Assembly (NCBI GenBank): GCA_018806915.1
Contig: JAGKQI010000104.1
Coordinates: 1,860,001 to 1,924,000, forward strand
DNA: 64,000 nucleotides
Direction of reading: 5' to 3'
Source: Phytophthora colocasiae
Lineage: Eukaryota; Oomycota; Peronosporomycetes; Peronosporales; Peronosporaceae
This document shows, one piece after another, positions 61,246 to 64,000 of this stretch (the first letter of the stretch is position 1; each line of letters starts with the position of its first letter). The notes under the pieces are model-generated. The model searched no databases. It worked only from the letters and a program-made list of their open reading frames with translations, and was not told where the DNA came from. Made by a program: the position numbers and the translations under genes.

Positions 61246-63200
61246 TCAGAAATGACTGCATTTCAGATACTGCTTGAACCGCTTCATAAGTCGAGCTCTG
61301 GTAACACTCACAGTGGACCCTGCAGCCGAAAATTCTTGTTCACTCGGAACGGAAGTTGCCATCACGGCGAGGAAATCGCGTGCCATCAGTTGGATTCGAG
61401 GAAACCCGACAAGGCTTCCCATCCATTTGCAAACCTCTCTGCTCTTGGTTTTGCTGTGCATGGTTTTATCTCGATGAGCCAGTCATCGATCCAGTTCAGA
61501 TGAAAATGGTTCATCATCAGATGTCGTGGGTGCTCCTACACCATAGGTGTCATCGATAAGATCGTTGAGCGCTTCGTAAAGCTCAGCATCTTGCTCTTCC
61601 TGTGGCCTTCTGGGCGCGAGATTCGTGTTGCTGAGCCTCGAATATGGTTCGATACTTGGATTCATACTCATCACAGACACATCGTTTGAAGGCCTCCATG
61701 TCGGCATCCCCACTTTGCACCAACTGTTTCGCTCTTGGATCCAGCACTGCTGGAATTTTTGCCTCACTCGCGGGTTTTCACGACTTCTGTGTACGCCCCC
61801 CGTTTCGCCGCGAAGGCTGTTGCGAAGTCAATTGTGTATTGCGAAGTGGCGCTCCTAATGACTTTTGCAGCGTGCTTGGAGATCATATCAAATACGACAA
61901 CTGCTATACCAAACGTTGGATAGTTATTTCCAGACATCATGGTGGTAGCAGCTTTCACTGGTGTCAAGAAACGATGAAATTCGCTGAGTGAATCCCATGT
62001 ATCGGTAGAAAGCTCGCGCGCAAGGCGACTATCATGTCCAATCTTGAATTCGGTATATCCCGTGTGGCGTTCGCGAATTCGTCGCTGTAACTCCTCGACA
62101 GGTTTTCGAAGTTTTATAGCAGTCGATACCATATCCCACGTGCTGTTCCAGCGAGTCACACAGTCGAGTTCGTGGATACGGAATAAAAATTTGAGCGCCT
62201 CGCACACGCTCTTTAAGGCTTCGAGTAGTGAAGGGGACTCGGCAATCTTCTTCAAAATATCGCGAACAACTCCTATGCTACTGTCAACAAAAGGGCATTT
62301 TTGTAGGCCTTCACAGCAAGTTGAAGGACATGCGCCATGCAATGAACTTGAAAAACTACTGGGGCATCTGAGTTATTGGTCGCGGTGGACGTTTCCATGG
62401 CCGCGGACGACGCAATGTTGATTTCCATTTGCTGACGGAGTAGATTAGGTAGGCAACAATTGATCGATTCCACCATGGTGCCATTGTTGCTCGCGTTATC
62501 AGTCGTTATTGCCCATAACGACTGTAGCAGCTCGCCATCCATTTCCATTATGACGTCAAGAAGGTGGTCGGCAAGCCGAACACCCGTGTGTGGATACTCA
62601 CCTTTCTTAAAACCCAGAATAACCGATCGCATAATCCACCCCCGCTTTGCTGCAGAAGTCCACATATCGGTGGTCATACTAGTACGACAACCGATACATT
62701 CGCGGATCAGCGTCTTCCTCACCAGCTCTTTTTCCATTTTCCATTTTATTGTAACATGACGTCGAACGGTCTGCCGAACAGGAACCTTGTAATTTGGTTG
62801 AAGCGTATTGCAAAAGGCTACAAACTTCTTATCATCAATTGCAAAGGGCTGCGAGTCTGCGACGATCCAATCCACCAAGGCACTGTCCGCAGCTGACTTA
62901 AAAAATTCGCCATCCGTTCGCTGCTTTACACACCTTTCAAAATAGCTCAGCAGGTTACTTTGTTGTGAAGCGCTTTCACTTGTAGATACCTTATATTCAG
63001 CTGAATGATAAGTTTGCAAATGTCTGCGCATAGTTGTATGCGCTTTCGAGTTCCAAATCTGCGTCTTTGCACTGCGAGTACATAACAGACATGAATAGGT
63101 TCCATCATCATACTCCGCGATAAACTCCCAAATGTCAGATCATTTCTGTGCCCTCTGCTCACTTGACGTCGATGTCGACGCTGCAACCTCTGCGTCAGTC
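61246..63200 (-). pseudogene. hAT-family transposase with BED zinc finger, broken
   Basis: Cut-and-paste transposase in at least four frames on the minus strand. The BED finger lies near 63130-63020: WEFIAEYDDGTYSCLLCTR with WNSKAHTTMRRHLQTYH, preceded by a TGA after RAQK. Next comes SYFERCVKQRTDGEFF, then the catalytic half MTTDMWTSAAKRGWIMRS, LWAITTDNASNNGTMVESI and VHCMAHVLQLAVKAY (63031-62273). A second frame carries LDCVTRWNSTWDMVSTAIKL and FHRFLTPVKAATTMMSG (62342-61764), and a third a linker (61767-61483). The C-terminal dimerisation domain is ARDFLAVMATSVPSEQEFSA, GSTVSVTRARLM (61461-61246). All main motifs survive, but the frame is broken several times. Terminal repeats and the 8-bp duplication were not identified. 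Confidence 0.85.
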
Positions 63201-63614
63201 TCTGGATCTGGATCTGCATCCGCTGTCACTTTACAGATCTTAAACTCTCCAGGCCATTCCTGCTGCATATCGTGATCACTCTCCATCCTCGGTCGAGGAC
63301 GAGCAACGCACGCAGTGGACACGCCGAAGAGTAGGGAGGATTGTCTGGGCTCCTTCACGAAGTGTAGTGGGGATTGTCTGTCTGAGTTCCTTCTCGGGAT
63401 CCGTACCCGGATAACCTCTCGATATCGTTCAATCGGAGTCGAAACCAGTCGAATCGATCGGAATCGGTCGAAACGATCGAATCGATCAAACCGGCCAAAC
63501 CTAAGTTCTCTAATAATTTGTAAGTTCATTAGGGGGGGTCAAAGTCGTCCAAAACTATGTCTATTTGTATGCAAAACGTGTATCCATTTCATTTGCATAA
63601 GTGTGCCCATTTTG
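63201..63614. other. 5' region of the hAT remnant with ATCGA-rich tract
   Basis: Contains a possible N-terminal extension of the transposase (minus strand, EWPGEFKICKVTADADPDPE at about 63265-63200). A TCGA/ATCGAT-rich stretch at 63418-63490 ('aatcgatcggaatcggtcg') resembles bases near 43805-43850. Confidence 0.4.
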
Positions 63615-63644
63615 AAATGGACCCGGTCATGAGCGGGTCCATTT
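63615..63644. repeat. 11-bp-arm hairpin
   Basis: Arms aaatggacccg and cgggtccattt with an 8-base loop, in an A/T-rich setting. Could be part of a transposon end; role unknown. Confidence 0.85.
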
Positions 63645-63867
63645 TAAAACGAAGCGTGGGCAAACACACACACACAGCGGAGTGACCTTCACTCTTGTTT
63701 CCGCACTCGAGTGCGCGCGCACGCCCACCAAGCCGAACACGTCTGCGTCTCCGTTCATCTCTGTCCGCACAAGCGTCGGCGATCAGGTACACTACACTCT
63801 TGTCGCGAGGCAATGCCGCTCTTGACTTGCTGCTGGCATTGTGTGCGCTGTAGGAATGGGGAAGACC

Positions 63868-64000
63868 GCATGAGCCTCGAAAATCCACCTCACCAGCGAT
63901 GATTACCGCATTATTGTGGGCTGGATGGAAGACAAAGAGCATTTTGACTGGATTCATGGAACCTCGGAGAAGACAACCGTGAGCGGAAAGCCTAAAGTGA
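63868..64000 (+). CDS. Partial ORF running off the window end
   Basis: Frame open from after a TGA at about 63865 to the last base: KIHLTSDDYRIIVGWMEDKE, HFDWIHGTSEKTTVSGKPKV. The D-D-Y-x-x-I-V-x-W-M/L-E-D pattern recalls the SANT-like N-terminal domain of oomycete transposon-associated proteins (from memory). Only the first about 40 residues are visible and no start codon is seen; an upstream exon is possible. Confidence 0.4.

Noticed and set aside
61252..61503. Plus-strand ORFs over the hAT remnant
   Set aside because: They oppose the transposase dimerisation domain, which is clearly coded on the minus strand.
1..64000. RxLR or Crinkler effector genes, rRNA or tRNA genes
   Set aside because: No RxLR-EER or LxLFLAK leader behind a signal peptide was found, and no rRNA or complete tRNA fold was recognised by reading.

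Overview
The window looks like nuclear DNA of an oomycete, most likely Phytophthora or a close relative. The evidence is compact genes with short GT-AG introns, a multi-span membrane protein with leucine-rich repeats of oomycete type, a DUF6570-type Helitron, chromodomain Ty3/Gypsy elements with an extra RNase H, and dense nesting of transposons around a small gene island. Species is not determinable by reading alone.

Layout. 1-9398: a large decayed Helitron (Rep and PIF1-like helicase) whose 5' part carries a five-exon SET-domain methyltransferase gene. 9640-20069: a second, internally deleted Helitron copy with the same SET gene and Rep N-terminus, a divergent three-exon OB-fold-like gene at its 5' flank, and a 6.36-kb Ty1/Copia element (13125-19480, identical LTRs, TSD CGATT) inserted in its Rep N-terminal ORF. 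20.8-31.6 kb: the cellular gene island, with a CCT-domain protein, a DCN1-like neddylation factor, a DDHD-PH-PX phospholipase, a secreted GH3 beta-glucosidase and a membrane LRR protein. 31812-36989: a decayed Ty3/Gypsy element (TSD CTACA). 37.0-40.8 kb: transposon-associated ORFs and a short non-autonomous LTR element (TSD GAGTC). 41181-42210: a solo LTR (TSD GTGT) related to the next element. 44.3-60.5 kb: a purple acid phosphatase pseudogene split by a 14.07-kb Ty3/Gypsy element (45044-59115, TSD TATG, near-identical LTRs). 61.2-63.2 kb: a broken hAT transposase with a BED finger. The window ends inside an unidentified plus-strand ORF.

How the parts relate. The five island genes are ordinary housekeeping or secretory genes that do not form a pathway: neddylation, phospholipid turnover, wall glucan hydrolysis, membrane LRR. 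The rest is a record of nested insertions. The most interesting material is what the elements carry: (i) SET-domain methyltransferase genes riding with two Helitron copies and conserved mainly at the protein level; (ii) LTR elements with cargo ORFs antisense to gag-pol near the 3' LTR (chromodomain ORFs in the Copia element and in its short deletion derivative, two coiled-coil ORFs in the giant Gypsy element); (iii) Copia primer binding sites that match the anticodon loop of initiator tRNA-Met and contain the gag start codon. Chromatin reader and writer domains recur as cargo in three unrelated element types here.

Limits: exon borders and element ends were read by eye. Domain names come from motif recognition, not database searches.
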